DNA from: Ramlibacter lithotrophicus
Lineage (GTDB): Bacteria > Pseudomonadota > Gammaproteobacteria > Burkholderiales > Burkholderiaceae_C
NCBI RefSeq assembly: GCF_012184415.1
Contig: NZ_VTOX01000009.1
Coordinates: 1 to 64,000 of the forward strand
DNA: 64,000 nucleotides
Direction of reading: 5' to 3'
Shown: positions 47,896 to 57,279 of the stretch, one piece after another
Layout: each line of letters opens with the position of its first letter
Position numbering within the stretch: position 1 is the first letter of the stretch
Program-made: the position numbers and the translations under genes
Notes under the pieces: model-generated
What the model saw: the letters and a program-made list of their open reading frames with translations, nothing else
Databases searched by the model: none
Told to the model about the DNA's origin: nothing

Positions 47896-49320
47896 TTGAC
47901 CGACACCAAGACAGCGCGTGCGCTGACCCTCGCCTTGTGCAGCGCCAGCCTGCTGACCGCCTGCGGCGGCGGCGGTGGCGACCTCGCGAACGCCGTCGAC
48001 GGCGCGGTGAAGACGATCGCCGAGGCTGCCTCGGCGCAGGCCGGCTCGACCGCAGCGGCACCGGGCGCATCCGATGGCGCGGGCGCAAGCGGTGCAGCCA
48101 CGCCCGAGGAGTCCTCCATGCGCGGCTTCGAGAACACGACGGAAGCGGCCGCCTCGTCCACGGCTGCCGAGGACGACGGACGCCGGCCGTTCTGGCCGAG
48201 CTGGGGCCCGCGGCCGGGGACCGTGGCGACGCCGGTGCCCGTCGGCACGGGTCCCGCGCCGGCTCCCGCCCCCGCGGTGTCGGGCGCGGTCCCCACGCTG
48301 GGCGATTGCCAGCTCTTCCCGGCGAACGCCATCTTCAACACGCGCATCGACGACGTGGCGCGCTTTCCCGCGCACGCGAGCAGCAGCCAGTGGATCGACG
48401 TCGCCGGGCGCCACCTGCCGTTCGGCGCCGACTGGGGCTTCCACGAGAACCAGGGCAATTACGGCGACTACTACGGGATGCCGATCAACGTCATCGACCG
48501 CACCGAGAGCGACTGGCCGGTGGTGTCGTTCGACTTCTCCACGTCCGGCACGTACTGGGAGCGCGGCTGGCCCTACAAGAGCGACTGCGCGGTGCCGGAC
48601 GGCGACGGCTACTCGCTGCGGCGCGACTGCACGTCGGCGCCCGCGAACCAGCAGCGCTTCCCGTTCCCGCACGACTGGAAGATCGTCAACGAGGATGGCC
48701 AGTGCAACGATCCCAACACCTGCGGCGACCGCCACGTGCTGGTGGTCGAGAAGGGCGCGTGCCGCCTGTGGGAGAGCTTCTTCGCCTACAAGCTGGGCGG
48801 CCAGTGGTACTCGCTGGCAACCGCGGCCTGGGACCTCCGGTCGAACGAGCTGCGGCCCCGCGACTGGGCCTCGGCCGACGCCGCCGGCCTGCCGATGGCG
48901 CCGTTGCTGGTGAAGGTGGACGAAGCCGACGCCGGGGAGATCCGGCATGCGCTGCGTGTCAACTTCCGCGACGCGGCGATCGACACCAGCTACCTCTGGC
49001 CCGCCCGCTTCGGCGCCGGCGGCGCCAACCCCGGCGCGATGCCTTTCGGCGCGCTGCTGCGGCTCAAGCAGGATTTCGTCATCCCCGACTGGTGGACCAC
49101 CCAGGCCAAGGCGATCGCGACGGCGGCCAAGCGCTACGGCATGTACGTCGCCGACAACGGCGGCGACTTCCACGTGCAGGGCGAGCCGAGCGTGAAGTGG
49201 CAGTTGCAGACTTCGCTGCAACTCAAGGGCATCACCATGAACGACATGGAGTTCGTCGACCTGAAGTCGGTGACGGGCGACCCGCGCTTTTCGGCGGACT
49301 CGATGGCGGCCAGCTGGTAA
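47896..49320 (+). CDS. Secreted lipoprotein of unknown function
   Basis: 474 residues from TTG 47896 with AGGTAAGAAG upstream. The signal ends in the lipobox SLLTACGGGGG. An Ala/Pro/Gly-rich linker (to about residue 130) leads to a globular domain from GDCQLFPANAIFNTRIDDVA. Notable motifs: HVLVVEKGACRLWESFFAYK, ATAAWDLRSNELRPRDWASA, and KRYGMYVADNGGDFHVQGEP. These recur in secreted proteins of several bacteria as far as I recall, without assigned function. Several paired Cys suggest an extracellular, disulphide-stabilised domain. It may bind or process a surface polymer, but nothing in the sequence proves this. Confidence 0.65.
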   Translation: MTDTKTARALTLALCSASLLTACGGGGGDLANAVDGAVKTIAEAASAQAGSTAAAPGASDGAGASGAATPEESSMRGFENTTEAAASSTAAEDDGRRPFWPSWGPRPGTVATPVPVGTGPAPAPAPAVSGAVPTLGDCQLFPANAIFNTRIDDVARFPAHASSSQWIDVAGRHLPFGADWGFHENQGNYGDYYGMPINVIDRTESDWPVVSFDFSTSGTYWERGWPYKSDCAVPDGDGYSLRRDCTSAPANQQRFPFPHDWKIVNEDGQCNDPNTCGDRHVLVVEKGACRLWESFFAYKLGGQWYSLATAAWDLRSNELRPRDWASADAAGLPMAPLLVKVDEADAGEIRHALRVNFRDAAIDTSYLWPARFGAGGANPGAMPFGALLRLKQDFVIPDWWTTQAKAIATAAKRYGMYVADNGGDFHVQGEPSVKWQLQTSLQLKGITMNDMEFVDLKSVTGDPRFSADSMAASW

Positions 49321-49433
49321 CGGGACGGCGGCACCGTCCGCCGCTGGCATACTCGGCACAAACACCCACGGGGCGCCGGCGCGCCGCCGTCGAGGGCAGT
49401 CAGGGAGCCACCTTGCACAGCTGCGGAGGCACC

Positions 49434-50078
49434 ATGTTCCTGGACTACGACCCCGACGACATCGACGTTCGCATTGCCGAACTGCTGGTGGCCACCAGCG
49501 AAACCACCGACCCCATGCTGCACCCGAAGGTGCAGGAAGTCCTGCGCATCCTGCGCGAGACGCTGCGCATGGACGTGGCCTTCGTTTCGCAGTTCCGCGA
49601 TGGGCGCCGCACCTTCAAGGTGGTCGACAACGGGCCGGGCAAGACCCTGGTCGTGGCCGGCCAGTCGGACCCGCTCGAGGAAAGCTGGTGCCAGTACGTC
49701 GTGGACGGCCGGATTCCGGAACTGGTGAAGGACGCGGGACCGCTGATCGCCGCCGGCCAAGTGCCGCGGCCGCGCAACCGGATCGGCACCCACGTCAGCA
49801 CGCCGGTGCTCCTCAAGAACGGCACCGTGTACGGCACGCTGTGCTGCTTCAGCGCGGCGGTGAAGGACGACGCGAGCCTCCTCGACCTGCGCCGCCTGCA
49901 GATCACCGCCAAGCTCCTGGCGCAGGACCTGGACGCGACGCCTGCGGCCAGGGAGCTGTCCCTGGAGCCGGCGGCCGATCAGGCGCTCCCGGGCCCGCCG
50001 CGCGAGCGCACGGCCGCCTGGGACGGCCCACCCCGAGCGGGGACTTCTCCTACAGCGCGCGGCGGGCACGGACGGTAG
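49434..50078 (+). CDS. GAF-domain protein
   Basis: 214 residues from ATG 49434 with GGAGG 6 bases upstream. Residues 15-170 are a GAF domain: VQEVLRILRETLRMDVAFVS, RTFKVVDNGPGK, the Cys in EESWCQYVVDGRIPELVKDA, and GTHVSTPVLLKNGTVYGTLC. The ESWCQYVVDGRIPE and GTLCCFS segments are typical of GAF domains fused to EAL or kinase modules, but here no output domain follows, only a Pro/Arg-rich tail. It likely senses a small molecule or redox state and acts through a partner. Confidence 0.82.
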   Translation: MFLDYDPDDIDVRIAELLVATSETTDPMLHPKVQEVLRILRETLRMDVAFVSQFRDGRRTFKVVDNGPGKTLVVAGQSDPLEESWCQYVVDGRIPELVKDAGPLIAAGQVPRPRNRIGTHVSTPVLLKNGTVYGTLCCFSAAVKDDASLLDLRRLQITAKLLAQDLDATPAARELSLEPAADQALPGPPRERTAAWDGPPRAGTSPTARGGHGR

Positions 50079-50111
50079 ATTGGTCCGGATCGAGAACTTC
50101 AGGAGAGCGCC

Positions 50112-50384
50112 ATGCCCGATCCGTTCAACAAGGCCAAGATGACCGGCGACACCCATCCTCCGGAGGTCGAATCCGACCTGCCGCTGGAAGAAGGAAGTGC
50201 CGAGGCGCGGGGCCTCAGCGGCACCCCGCGAGATCGCGGCCGTGGCATGGAGAGCGGGCGCGAATCGAAGCCTGCGCGGGGCGTGAAGAAGGCAGGTCTC
50301 TTGCAGGATGACGATGGCGCGCAGCGGCAGCGCGCGGAGGGCGCTCCGGCCTCGGGGCGCGGTTCGGGCAGCAATCGGACCTGA
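50112..50384 (+). CDS. Small hydrophilic hypothetical protein
   Basis: 90 residues from ATG 50112, ribosome site AGGAGAG at the right distance. It is rich in Gly, Arg, Glu and Asp, with no hydrophobic core, so it is probably unstructured. No family recognised. The ribosome site is the main support that it is translated. It is convergent with the DUF3606 gene, 17 bases away. Confidence 0.5.
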   Translation: MPDPFNKAKMTGDTHPPEVESDLPLEEGSAEARGLSGTPRDRGRGMESGRESKPARGVKKAGLLQDDDGAQRQRAEGAPASGRGSGSNRT

Positions 50385-50401
50385 CCGCCCGGGGCAGACG
50401 G

Positions 50402-50617
50402 TCACGCCGCCGAAGGCCGGTCGCCGGCCCCGGGCCGCCGGCCCGCGGTGGCGGCCAGGTGCTCGCGCACGTGGTCGGCGCGATTGCCCACCGCCTGCAC
50501 GGCTTCCTTGACCCGCTGCTGGCTCGTGTTGAAATGGCGCGCCCAGGCGCACACCTCGTAGTCCCAGGTGATGTCGATGCGCTCCTCGCGGCGCGAGCCG
50601 CCCCGGGTCTGTGCCAT
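50402..50617 (-). CDS. DUF3606 small protein
   Basis: 71 residues. ITWDYEVCAWARHFNTSQQR followed by VKEAVQAVGNRADHVREHL matches the DUF3606 pattern, a helix-turn-helix-like small domain of unknown function found widely in proteobacteria, often in stress-related loci. Start ATG 50617. Confidence 0.78.
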   Translation of the reverse strand: MAQTRGGSRREERIDITWDYEVCAWARHFNTSQQRVKEAVQAVGNRADHVREHLAATAGRRPGAGDRPSAA

Positions 50618-50803
50618 TGCCGTAGCTCCTGTGCTTCGAAGACGGCCATCGTAGGAAGGTTGGGTCGCGACTCCCTGTAGGAGCGGGGAGCGTCCGCGTG
50701 CGGGCGGCGTGCGACGCCGCGTGGCTCGGCCGAACTGCCTCCCGTCCTACACCAACAGCCGGGTTGCTCCTGCACACTGGCGGCCTTGCCACGGCCGCCC
50801 AGG

Positions 50804-51970
50804 ATGGAACGGTACTTCTCGCCCCAGCTCGCTTCGCTGCACGACCTCTGCCGTCAGGTGGTGGAGGCGAAAGTCGCGCCCATGGCGGCGCAGGTCGACG
50901 CGCAATGTCTCTGGCCGGCGCACTCGATGAAGGCGCTGGCGGAAGCAGGCCTGATGGGACTGCAGGCGCCGGCGAGCGTCGGCGGCCATGGGCAAGGGTT
51001 GCTGGCGCTCGCCGCGATGACCGAACTGATAGCGCGTGCCTGTCCGTCATCGGCGCTGTGCTTCGGCATGCACTGCGTCGGCACGGCGGTGATCGCGGCC
51101 AAGGCCACGGAGCACCACAGCGAGCGCTACCTGCGCCCGATCGCCGAGGGCCGCCACATCACCACGCTGTCGCTGTCGGAAACCGGGTCGGGCACCCACT
51201 TCTACCTGCCGGCGACGCGTCTCGCCGAGCAGGGCGACTGGTTCATCGTGAACGGCGAGAAGCAGTTCGTGACCAACGGCTCGCATGCCGATTCCTACGT
51301 CATGTCGGTAGCGGCCTCGGCCCCGCAGGAGGCGGGCGCCGGCGACTTCAGCTGCCTGGTCGTGGACGCCGACACGCCTGGGCTGCAGTGGCAGCCAGCA
51401 TGGGCCGGCTTCGGCATGCGCGGCAACTCCTCGCGCGGCGTGCGCGTGGACCAGGCGCGCGTGCCGCGCCGCAACCTGCTCGGCGAGCACGGCGACCAGC
51501 TGTGGTACGTGTTCGAGGTGATCGCGCCGTTCTTCCTGATGGCCATGGCAGGCACATATCTGGGCATTGCCGCCGCCGCGGTCGAGGCCACCGGGCTGCA
51601 CCTGCGCACGCGGCGCTACGGGCACAGCGGCGAGGCGCTCGCCGACATCGACACCTTGCAGGCCCGCTATGCGGCCATGTGGATAACCGTGGAGAAGACG
51701 CGCGGCCTGGTGCGCGAGGCGGCCGTGCGCGGCGACGGCGGCCACCCGGAGGCGCTACCGTACATCCTCGCCTGCAAGGCGGACGCGGCCGACGCGGCGG
51801 TGCAGGTCACCAACGAAGCCATGACCTTGTGCGGCGGCGCCGCGTACCGCGAGAACAGCCGCATTTCGCAGATGCTGCGCGACGCGCGCGCCAGCCATGT
51901 CATGGCGCCGACCACCGACCTGCTGAAACTGTGGCTGGGGCGCGCCTTGCTCGGCGCACCGCTGCTGTAG
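50804..51970 (+). CDS. Acyl-CoA dehydrogenase family protein
   Basis: 388 residues from ATG 50804 (a TTG six codons earlier is possible). Typical parts: MGLQAPASVGGHGQGLLALA, TLSLSETGSGTHFYLPATRL, the FAD/acyl pocket GEKQFVTNGSHADSYVM and the C-terminal LCGGAAYRENSRISQMLRDA. The catalytic Glu of the usual YEGT motif is not in the normal place; the C-terminus ends APTTDLLKLWLGRALLG, a form seen in non-beta-oxidation relatives. Substrate unknown. The hybrid kinase gene begins 3 bases downstream, an unusual pairing. Confidence 0.85.
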   Translation: MERYFSPQLASLHDLCRQVVEAKVAPMAAQVDAQCLWPAHSMKALAEAGLMGLQAPASVGGHGQGLLALAAMTELIARACPSSALCFGMHCVGTAVIAAKATEHHSERYLRPIAEGRHITTLSLSETGSGTHFYLPATRLAEQGDWFIVNGEKQFVTNGSHADSYVMSVAASAPQEAGAGDFSCLVVDADTPGLQWQPAWAGFGMRGNSSRGVRVDQARVPRRNLLGEHGDQLWYVFEVIAPFFLMAMAGTYLGIAAAAVEATGLHLRTRRYGHSGEALADIDTLQARYAAMWITVEKTRGLVREAAVRGDGGHPEALPYILACKADAADAAVQVTNEAMTLCGGAAYRENSRISQMLRDARASHVMAPTTDLLKLWLGRALLGAPLL

Positions 51971-51973
51971 CCC

Positions 51974-54448
51974 ATGGAAAGCGTCCTGGTGGTCACGGGC
52001 CGCCATCCGCCGGCGCAGGAAGAGGCGGCGCTGGTCGCCGCCGCGCTGCAGCCGCTGCGCGAGCAGCCGCGCTTCGTGGCGCAGGACGAGATCGAGGCGC
52101 GGACAGCGCAGGCGGGGCAGGCGCCGGTGGTGGTGCTGCTGCCGTCGGTGCGGGCGCCGCTGCAGCTGGCACGCAAGCTGAGGCAGGTCGGCCCCGATCG
52201 CCACCTCGTCCTGGTGCAGCAGGCCGCGGAGCTCGAAGCCTTCAGGCAGGCGATGGGCGTGGCCCCGATGCTGGGCCGGCACTGGTCGCTGGTGGCCGCG
52301 GACGGGGTCGCGCTCGCCGCGACCTTGCGCCAGGCGCTGTCGGCGACGCGGCAGCGCGCGCAGTTGCGGACCACGCTCGCCGGCGCCAACGCCCGCCTGC
52401 TGGAAACGCGGCCGGTTTCCAGCACCGAATACCAGCGCCTGGTTGCGTCGGAACACCACCTCTCGAACTTCCTGCGCTATTCGCAGGAGGCCGTCATGGG
52501 GCTCGACCAGGACCGTCGTGTGCTGTTCTGGAGCCAGGGCGCGGCCAGCCTGCTCGGCCTGGCCGGCTCGGAAACGCTGGGTCGGCCACTCGAGCAGCTG
52601 GGCCCCTGGGCCGCCGGACTCGAGGCCGGACTCGACGAGCTCGATGCCGGCCGGCCGAGCTTCGCCATGGAGCAGGCGGTCATGCTGGACGGCCGCGAAG
52701 CGGCCCTGGAAATCGCGCTGTCGCCGACGCGCGACGATGCCGGCATGCGCCTGGGCACCTCGCTCTTGCTGCGCGACGTCACCCGGCGGCGGCAGGCCCA
52801 GGACCGGCTGCGCGAAACCAACCTGAGCCTGCAGCAACTGGTGTCCGAACGCACAGAGGAACTGGAGAAAAGCCAGCTGGCCCTGATCCAGGCGCAGAAG
52901 CTGGAAGCGATCGGGCGGCTGACGGGCGGCGTGGCCCACGACTTCAACAACGTGCTGCAGATCGTCGGCAGCAACCTGCAACTGCTGCAGGGCCGGCTCG
53001 ATGCACAGCCCGACGCCCAGCGCCTGCTGCGGGCGGCACTGGACGCCGTCGATCGCGGCGCCAGGCTGTCCTCGCAACTGCTGGCGTTCGCGCGGCGCCA
53101 GCCGCTCAATCCGATGCCGCTGAACATCAGCCACCGCGTGCGAGAGATGGACGAGTTGCTGCGGCGCGCACTCGGCGAGGACATCGAGATCGAGACCGTG
53201 CTGGCGGCGGGCCTGTGGACGACACTGGTCGATGCGAACCAACTCGAGAACGTGATCCTGAACCTGTCGATCAACGCCCGCGACGCGATGCCCGCGGGCG
53301 GCCGGCTGACGATCGAAACCGGCAACGCGGCGCTCGACGAAGGCTATACCGCCGGCGTGCCCGACGTGGCCCCGGGGCAGTACGTGATGCTGGCGATTTC
53401 CGACACCGGCCACGGCATGCCCCCGGAAGTCGCGGCGCGGGCCTTCGAGCCATTCTTCACGACCAAGCCGGAGGGCAAGGGCACCGGCCTCGGCCTGAGC
53501 ATGGCTTATGGATTCGCCAAGCAGAGCGGGGGCCACATCCGCATCTACAGCGAGCCCGGCGCCGGCACCACCATCCGGCTGTACCTGCCACGGTCGCACG
53601 AGAAGGAAGTGGTGCCGCCGCGGCCGCTGACCGGGCCGGTCACGGGCGGCAGCGAAACCATCCTGGTGGTGGAGGACGACCTCGCCGTGCAGGCCGCGGT
53701 CGTGAACACGCTGCAGACGCTGGGGTACCACGTGCTGCGCGCGAACGACGCGCAGGCCGCGTTGAGCATCCTGCAAAGCGGCGTCCATATCGACCTCCTG
53801 TTCACCGACGTGGTGATGCCCGGGCCGCTGCGCAGCCCGGAGCTGGCGCGGCGGGCGCGCCAGACCATCCCCGGCATCGCCGTGCTCTTCACGAGCGGCT
53901 ACACGCAGAACGCGGTGGTGCACGGCGGCCGCCTCGACCCCGGCGTGGAACTCCTCAGCAAGCCCTACCGGCAGGAAGACCTGGCGCGCAGGATCCGGCA
54001 CCTCCTGAAGAACCAGCAGCAGGTGAACCTGCTGGCCGAAGCCTTGCGCGAGCGGCGGCCGCACGCGCCGGAGCGGCCTGCCCGGGCGCAGCGGCTGCGC
54101 CTGCTGCTGGTGGAAGACCAGCCCGAGGTGCGGGAGACGTCCCGCCAGCTGCTGGAACTGCTCGGTTGCGAGGTGCACGACGTCGCGAGCGCCGAGGCGG
54201 CGCTCATCGCCCTGCAGCGTGACCGCTTCGACGCGATGCTGACCGACATCACCCTGCCCGGGCGCAGCGGGCTCGACCTCGCACGAGACGCCGGCGGCCT
54301 CCATCCCCGGATGAAGATCGTCATCGCTTCGGGGTACGGTGGCGGGGCCGGCTCGGCCGCCCTGCAAGGCCTGCGGACCTGGAGCCTGCCCAAGCCGTAC
54401 GGCCTGGCCGAGCTGCAGGCCCTGCTCGACGAACTCAAGCAGTCCTGA
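51974..54448 (+). CDS. Hybrid sensor histidine kinase with two C-terminal receivers
   Basis: 824 residues. Residues 1-125 look like a degenerate receiver (no phospho-acceptor Asp: [11 protein letters not shown]). A PAS domain follows at about 155-275 ([20 protein letters not shown]). The kinase core has [20 protein letters not shown] with His at residue 322, [14 protein letters not shown] (N box), ISDTGHGMP and [18 protein letters not shown]. Two receivers follow: phospho-Asp 612 in FTDVVMPG and Asp 758 in [11 protein letters not shown]. No membrane segments, so a cytoplasmic sensor. Only 3 bases separate it from the acyl-CoA dehydrogenase gene upstream, suggesting a shared transcript. Confidence 0.92.
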   Translation: MESVLVVTGRHPPAQEEAALVAAALQPLREQPRFVAQDEIEARTAQAGQAPVVVLLPSVRAPLQLARKLRQVGPDRHLVLVQQAAELEAFRQAMGVAPMLGRHWSLVAADGVALAATLRQALSATRQRAQLRTTLAGANARLLETRPVSSTEYQRLVASEHHLSNFLRYSQEAVMGLDQDRRVLFWSQGAASLLGLAGSETLGRPLEQLGPWAAGLEAGLDELDAGRPSFAMEQAVMLDGREAALEIALSPTRDDAGMRLGTSLLLRDVTRRRQAQDRLRETNLSLQQLVSERTEELEKSQLALIQAQKLEAIGRLTGGVAHDFNNVLQIVGSNLQLLQGRLDAQPDAQRLLRAALDAVDRGARLSSQLLAFARRQPLNPMPLNISHRVREMDELLRRALGEDIEIETVLAAGLWTTLVDANQLENVILNLSINARDAMPAGGRLTIETGNAALDEGYTAGVPDVAPGQYVMLAISDTGHGMPPEVAARAFEPFFTTKPEGKGTGLGLSMAYGFAKQSGGHIRIYSEPGAGTTIRLYLPRSHEKEVVPPRPLTGPVTGGSETILVVEDDLAVQAAVVNTLQTLGYHVLRANDAQAALSILQSGVHIDLLFTDVVMPGPLRSPELARRARQTIPGIAVLFTSGYTQNAVVHGGRLDPGVELLSKPYRQEDLARRIRHLLKNQQQVNLLAEALRERRPHAPERPARAQRLRLLLVEDQPEVRETSRQLLELLGCEVHDVASAEAALIALQRDRFDAMLTDITLPGRSGLDLARDAGGLHPRMKIVIASGYGGGAGSAALQGLRTWSLPKPYGLAELQALLDELKQS

Positions 54449-54610
54449 GGCGAGCGCCTGCACCGGCGTGGGTGCGGCGGCTGCACCGCATTCCGCCATC
54501 GACGGACTGCGCCAGCGCCTCGTCTCCTACAGCACGCCCCGGGTGCGGCCGCCGAAGATGGCCGCCATGGGGTGCGAATCGGTGAGCGCCCATTCATCCG
54601 GGAGATTGCA
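54449..54610. other. 162-base intergenic region
   Basis: No gene. I see no strong terminator or operator between the hybrid kinase and the small secreted protein gene. Confidence 0.4.
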
Positions 54611-54910
54611 ATGAGAGTGGTTCTTCTGTGCGCTGCCCTGGCAGCCGCGCCGGCGATCGCCGGGGATCTGGTGGCCCGCCAAGGCGGCGACAGCGTTCGC
54701 CTGGCAGAGGGACCATGCACGGCCGAGCAGGTGCTCAGCCAGCTCGACCCGAAGCTGCAGGAAAAGTACAAGGAAGCGACGGCCACCGTGCAGGGCCGCA
54801 CTTTCGCCGCCTGCTGGCGGATGACGCCCAACGGGGCGCACCTGCTGTACGAGGACGGCGACCAGGGCCTGGTGCCGACGTCGGACCTCAAGCCCGAACT
54901 GACGGCCTGA
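54611..54910 (+). CDS. Small secreted hypothetical protein
   Basis: 99 residues from ATG 54611 with GGGAGA upstream. A signal peptide (MRVVLLCAALAAAPAIAG) precedes a short domain with two Cys (GPCTAEQVLSQLDPKLQEKY, FAACWRMTPNGAHLLYEDGD) probably disulphide-bonded in the periplasm. Family not recognised. Confidence 0.7.
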   Translation: MRVVLLCAALAAAPAIAGDLVARQGGDSVRLAEGPCTAEQVLSQLDPKLQEKYKEATATVQGRTFAACWRMTPNGAHLLYEDGDQGLVPTSDLKPELTA

Positions 54911-54943
54911 GCCTGCCCGCCATCGCGCGGGCCGCGCGCGACG

Positions 54944-55606
54944 TCACCCCAGCAGCTGCGGCAGCTGGAACATGTCGCTGAAGATGTGGACCGCGCCAGC
55001 GGCACGCAAGGCGACCGGCGCGTCGTGGCCCGCCTCGGGCGGGCTGTAGCCGAAGACCGTCGCCCCGGCGGCGATGCCGGCGGCCACGCCGGTCACGGTG
55101 TCTTCCACCACGGCGCAACGGCCCGGCTCCACGCCGAGGGCCTCCGCGGCTGCCAGGTACACGTCCGGTGCCGGCTTGGAGCGCGGCATTTCGTGGCCGC
55201 TGAAGATGCGCCCGTCGAAATAGGGCATCAACCCGCACTTGTCCAGCTGCAGTTCGACCTTGAAGCGGTCCGCCCCGGAGGCGCAGGCGATGCGTCCCCC
55301 CAGCCGGTCGTGGACCACGGCGACGGCGGCGACCGCGCCGCGGATCGGCTGCACGCCGTCCATCAAGCCGACGTTGCGACGCTCGCGAAAGCGCACCAGC
55401 CAGTCGTCGGTGAGCGGCTGGCCGGTCCGGGCCTCGATCAGCTTGCGTTCGTCCTTCACGGCCTTGCCGATGAACAGGCGCATGCACTCGTCGGCGGTGA
55501 GCTTCCAGCCGAGCTCCTCGAGCATGTCGCGCAGCACGCCGTTGGTGATGCGTTCGCTGTCGACGAGCACGCCGTCGCAGTCGAAAAGGACGGCGTCAAA
55601 ACGCAT
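54944..55606 (-). CDS. HAD-IA family phosphatase (phosphoglycolate phosphatase-like)
   Basis: 220 residues. Motif I is VLFDCDGVLVDSERI with the nucleophile Asp, motif II IACASGADRFKV, the Lys in RSKPAPDVYLAAAEALGVEP, and motif III CAVVEDTVTGVAAG. This is the pattern of small phosphosugar phosphatases (Gph/YieH/beta-PGM group). It is convergent with the small secreted protein gene and divergent from the polysaccharide locus, so it might act on a sugar phosphate, but substrate cannot be assigned. Confidence 0.88.
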   Translation of the reverse strand: MRFDAVLFDCDGVLVDSERITNGVLRDMLEELGWKLTADECMRLFIGKAVKDERKLIEARTGQPLTDDWLVRFRERRNVGLMDGVQPIRGAVAAVAVVHDRLGGRIACASGADRFKVELQLDKCGLMPYFDGRIFSGHEMPRSKPAPDVYLAAAEALGVEPGRCAVVEDTVTGVAAGIAAGATVFGYSPPEAGHDAPVALRAAGAVHIFSDMFQLPQLLG

Positions 55607-55740
55607 CGGTCAACTCCTGGCATCGGTCGGCGCTCATTTTGAAAAACCTTTCACGGAGGCGTGGACGGCGTGCCATGCGCCCGGTTGGCGCACGTCCAGC
55701 GAGTGGCGACCCAGCCGTGCACATGGTAGGCTGCGCAAGC
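55607..55740. promoter_or_regulatory. Promoter region of the polysaccharide locus
   Basis: 134 bases between the divergent HAD phosphatase and the outer-membrane protein gene. Promoters for both must lie here; no strong consensus hexamers stand out. Confidence 0.35.
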
Positions 55741-57279
55741 ATGAGCACCGCCGCGTCGACCGTCCTGGCCTTCATTGTCGCCGCGGCGGCCGCGCCCCAG
55801 TGCCTCGCGCAAGTGGGCGCGGCCGTGCCTGTCCCCGCCGATGCGGTGGCGCCGGAGTCGCTGGTCGACGCCGCCCGGGCCGCGGCCCGCGCCGATCGCA
55901 ACCGCGAAGCCGCCGACCTGTTCGCCCGCGCGATCGCCCAGGCTCCGGACCGCCGCCGTGAGCTGCTGCAGGAATACGCCGATCAGCTGAACTACTCTGG
56001 CCGGTCCGCGCAGGCCGCGCCGCTCTACCGCGAAGCGCTGCAGTCGCCTCGCTCGCGCGACGAACGGCTGCGCCTGCTCAAGGGACTGGGTCTCGCGCTG
56101 CTGTGGACCGACCAGCCCAGTCGCGCCAGGCCGGTGTTCGAGGCCCTGGTGCGCGAACAACCGGAGGATCGCGACGCGGCGCGCAACCTGGGACGCGCCC
56201 TCAGCTGGAGCGGCCGCCAGCGCGAAGCCGTGGCCCACCTGGAATCGGTGCTGCGCGCCGATCCCGGCGACGGAGAGGCACGCGTGATGCTGGCCCAGGC
56301 ACAGGCATGGATGGGCCGGCCGGATCGCGCGCGCGCGTCGCTGGCCGGGGCCGGCGGCGCTGCGGCTCGCCAGCTCGCCCTGGATCTGGACCGAAGCGAG
56401 GCGCCGCGCTCCGCCGCCGAAGTGCAGCATTCCAGTCAGTCCGACCAGCTGGCGATCCGCAGCGCCCGCGCCGGGCACGCGCTCGCCTTCGACCAGGGCC
56501 GGGGCACCGCGGGCGTGCGCCTCGACCGGATCGAGTACGAGCGCGAAGACGGGGCCGACTCGACCACGGTGACTCGGCCCATGGCGCACGGCCGCTATCG
56601 CTTCAGTGACGCGGTGGAACTCAACGCCGAGGTCGGGCAGGAGCGCATCCGCGCCCGCGCCGGCGCGGCACACGATGCGACCGTGTACGCGAGCTGGCTC
56701 ACGTGGTGGCCCAACGACCTGTGGCGATTCGATGCCAGCACCAGCCGCGGCACGTTCGACAACCTCCAGTCGTTGCGGCTGGGCATCACGGCCAGGCAGC
56801 ATGGACTGTCCGCCGACTTCACGCCGAACGAGCGCCAGCGCCATACGCTCCGGCTGGCCCGCGCGGACTACAGCGACGGCAATGTGCGGCGCGACGCGCA
56901 GTTCGAGACCGAGTACCGCTGGCGCACCCATCCGGACGCCTGGATCGGAATGCGCCACACGCGGTTCGACTTCGATCGCCAGCTCGACCACGGCTATTTC
57001 AACCCACGCTCGTTCGAGGCAACTCAGGTCACGCTGCGGGCAGCGTGGCGGCCCGCCGGGCCACAGGGCCGCTGGGACGTCACGGCGGCGATGGCGGCAG
57101 GGCAGGAGCACGCACGTCCCGGCGGCAGCAAACCGGCCCGCGACGGCAGCTTGCGCGTGGGCTGGCGGGCCGACGCGCACACCCGGCTCGACGCGCGGGT
57201 CCAGCGCTTCAGCTCGCTCGCCTCCTCGGGGGGCTTCGCCCGCACGACGGTCGGCCTCAACCTGGAAAGGACCTGGTGA
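55741..57279 (+). CDS. Outer-membrane protein with TPR domain and beta-barrel (polysaccharide export/adsorption type)
   Basis: 512 residues. Signal peptide MSTAASTVLAFIVAAAAAPQ ends at CLAQ. Residues 40-210 are tetratricopeptide-like repeats (ADLFARAIAQAPDRRRELLQ, APLYREALQSP, RPVFEALVREQPEDRDAARN, GRQREAVAHLESVLRADPGD). Residues 230-512 alternate in beta-strand fashion and end TTVGLNLERTW, with the C-terminal aromatic of outer-membrane proteins. The TPR-then-barrel plan is that of PgaA, BcsC and NfrA, which pair with glycosyltransferases for polymer export. Its stop shares a base with the start of the synthase gene (TGATG). I start it at 55741 because the signal peptide begins there. Confidence 0.82.
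   Translation: MSTAASTVLAFIVAAAAAPQCLAQVGAAVPVPADAVAPESLVDAARAAARADRNREAADLFARAIAQAPDRRRELLQEYADQLNYSGRSAQAAPLYREALQSPRSRDERLRLLKGLGLALLWTDQPSRARPVFEALVREQPEDRDAARNLGRALSWSGRQREAVAHLESVLRADPGDGEARVMLAQAQAWMGRPDRARASLAGAGGAAARQLALDLDRSEAPRSAAEVQHSSQSDQLAIRSARAGHALAFDQGRGTAGVRLDRIEYEREDGADSTTVTRPMAHGRYRFSDAVELNAEVGQERIRARAGAAHDATVYASWLTWWPNDLWRFDASTSRGTFDNLQSLRLGITARQHGLSADFTPNERQRHTLRLARADYSDGNVRRDAQFETEYRWRTHPDAWIGMRHTRFDFDRQLDHGYFNPRSFEATQVTLRAAWRPAGPQGRWDVTAAMAAGQEHARPGGSKPARDGSLRVGWRADAHTRLDARVQRFSSLASSGGFARTTVGLNLERTW

Noticed and set aside
50698..54222. A 1174-codon plus-strand frame overlapping the acyl-CoA dehydrogenase and hybrid kinase
   Set aside because: It is an out-of-frame Arg/Ala/Gly-rich shadow; the alternative frames carry complete domain motifs.
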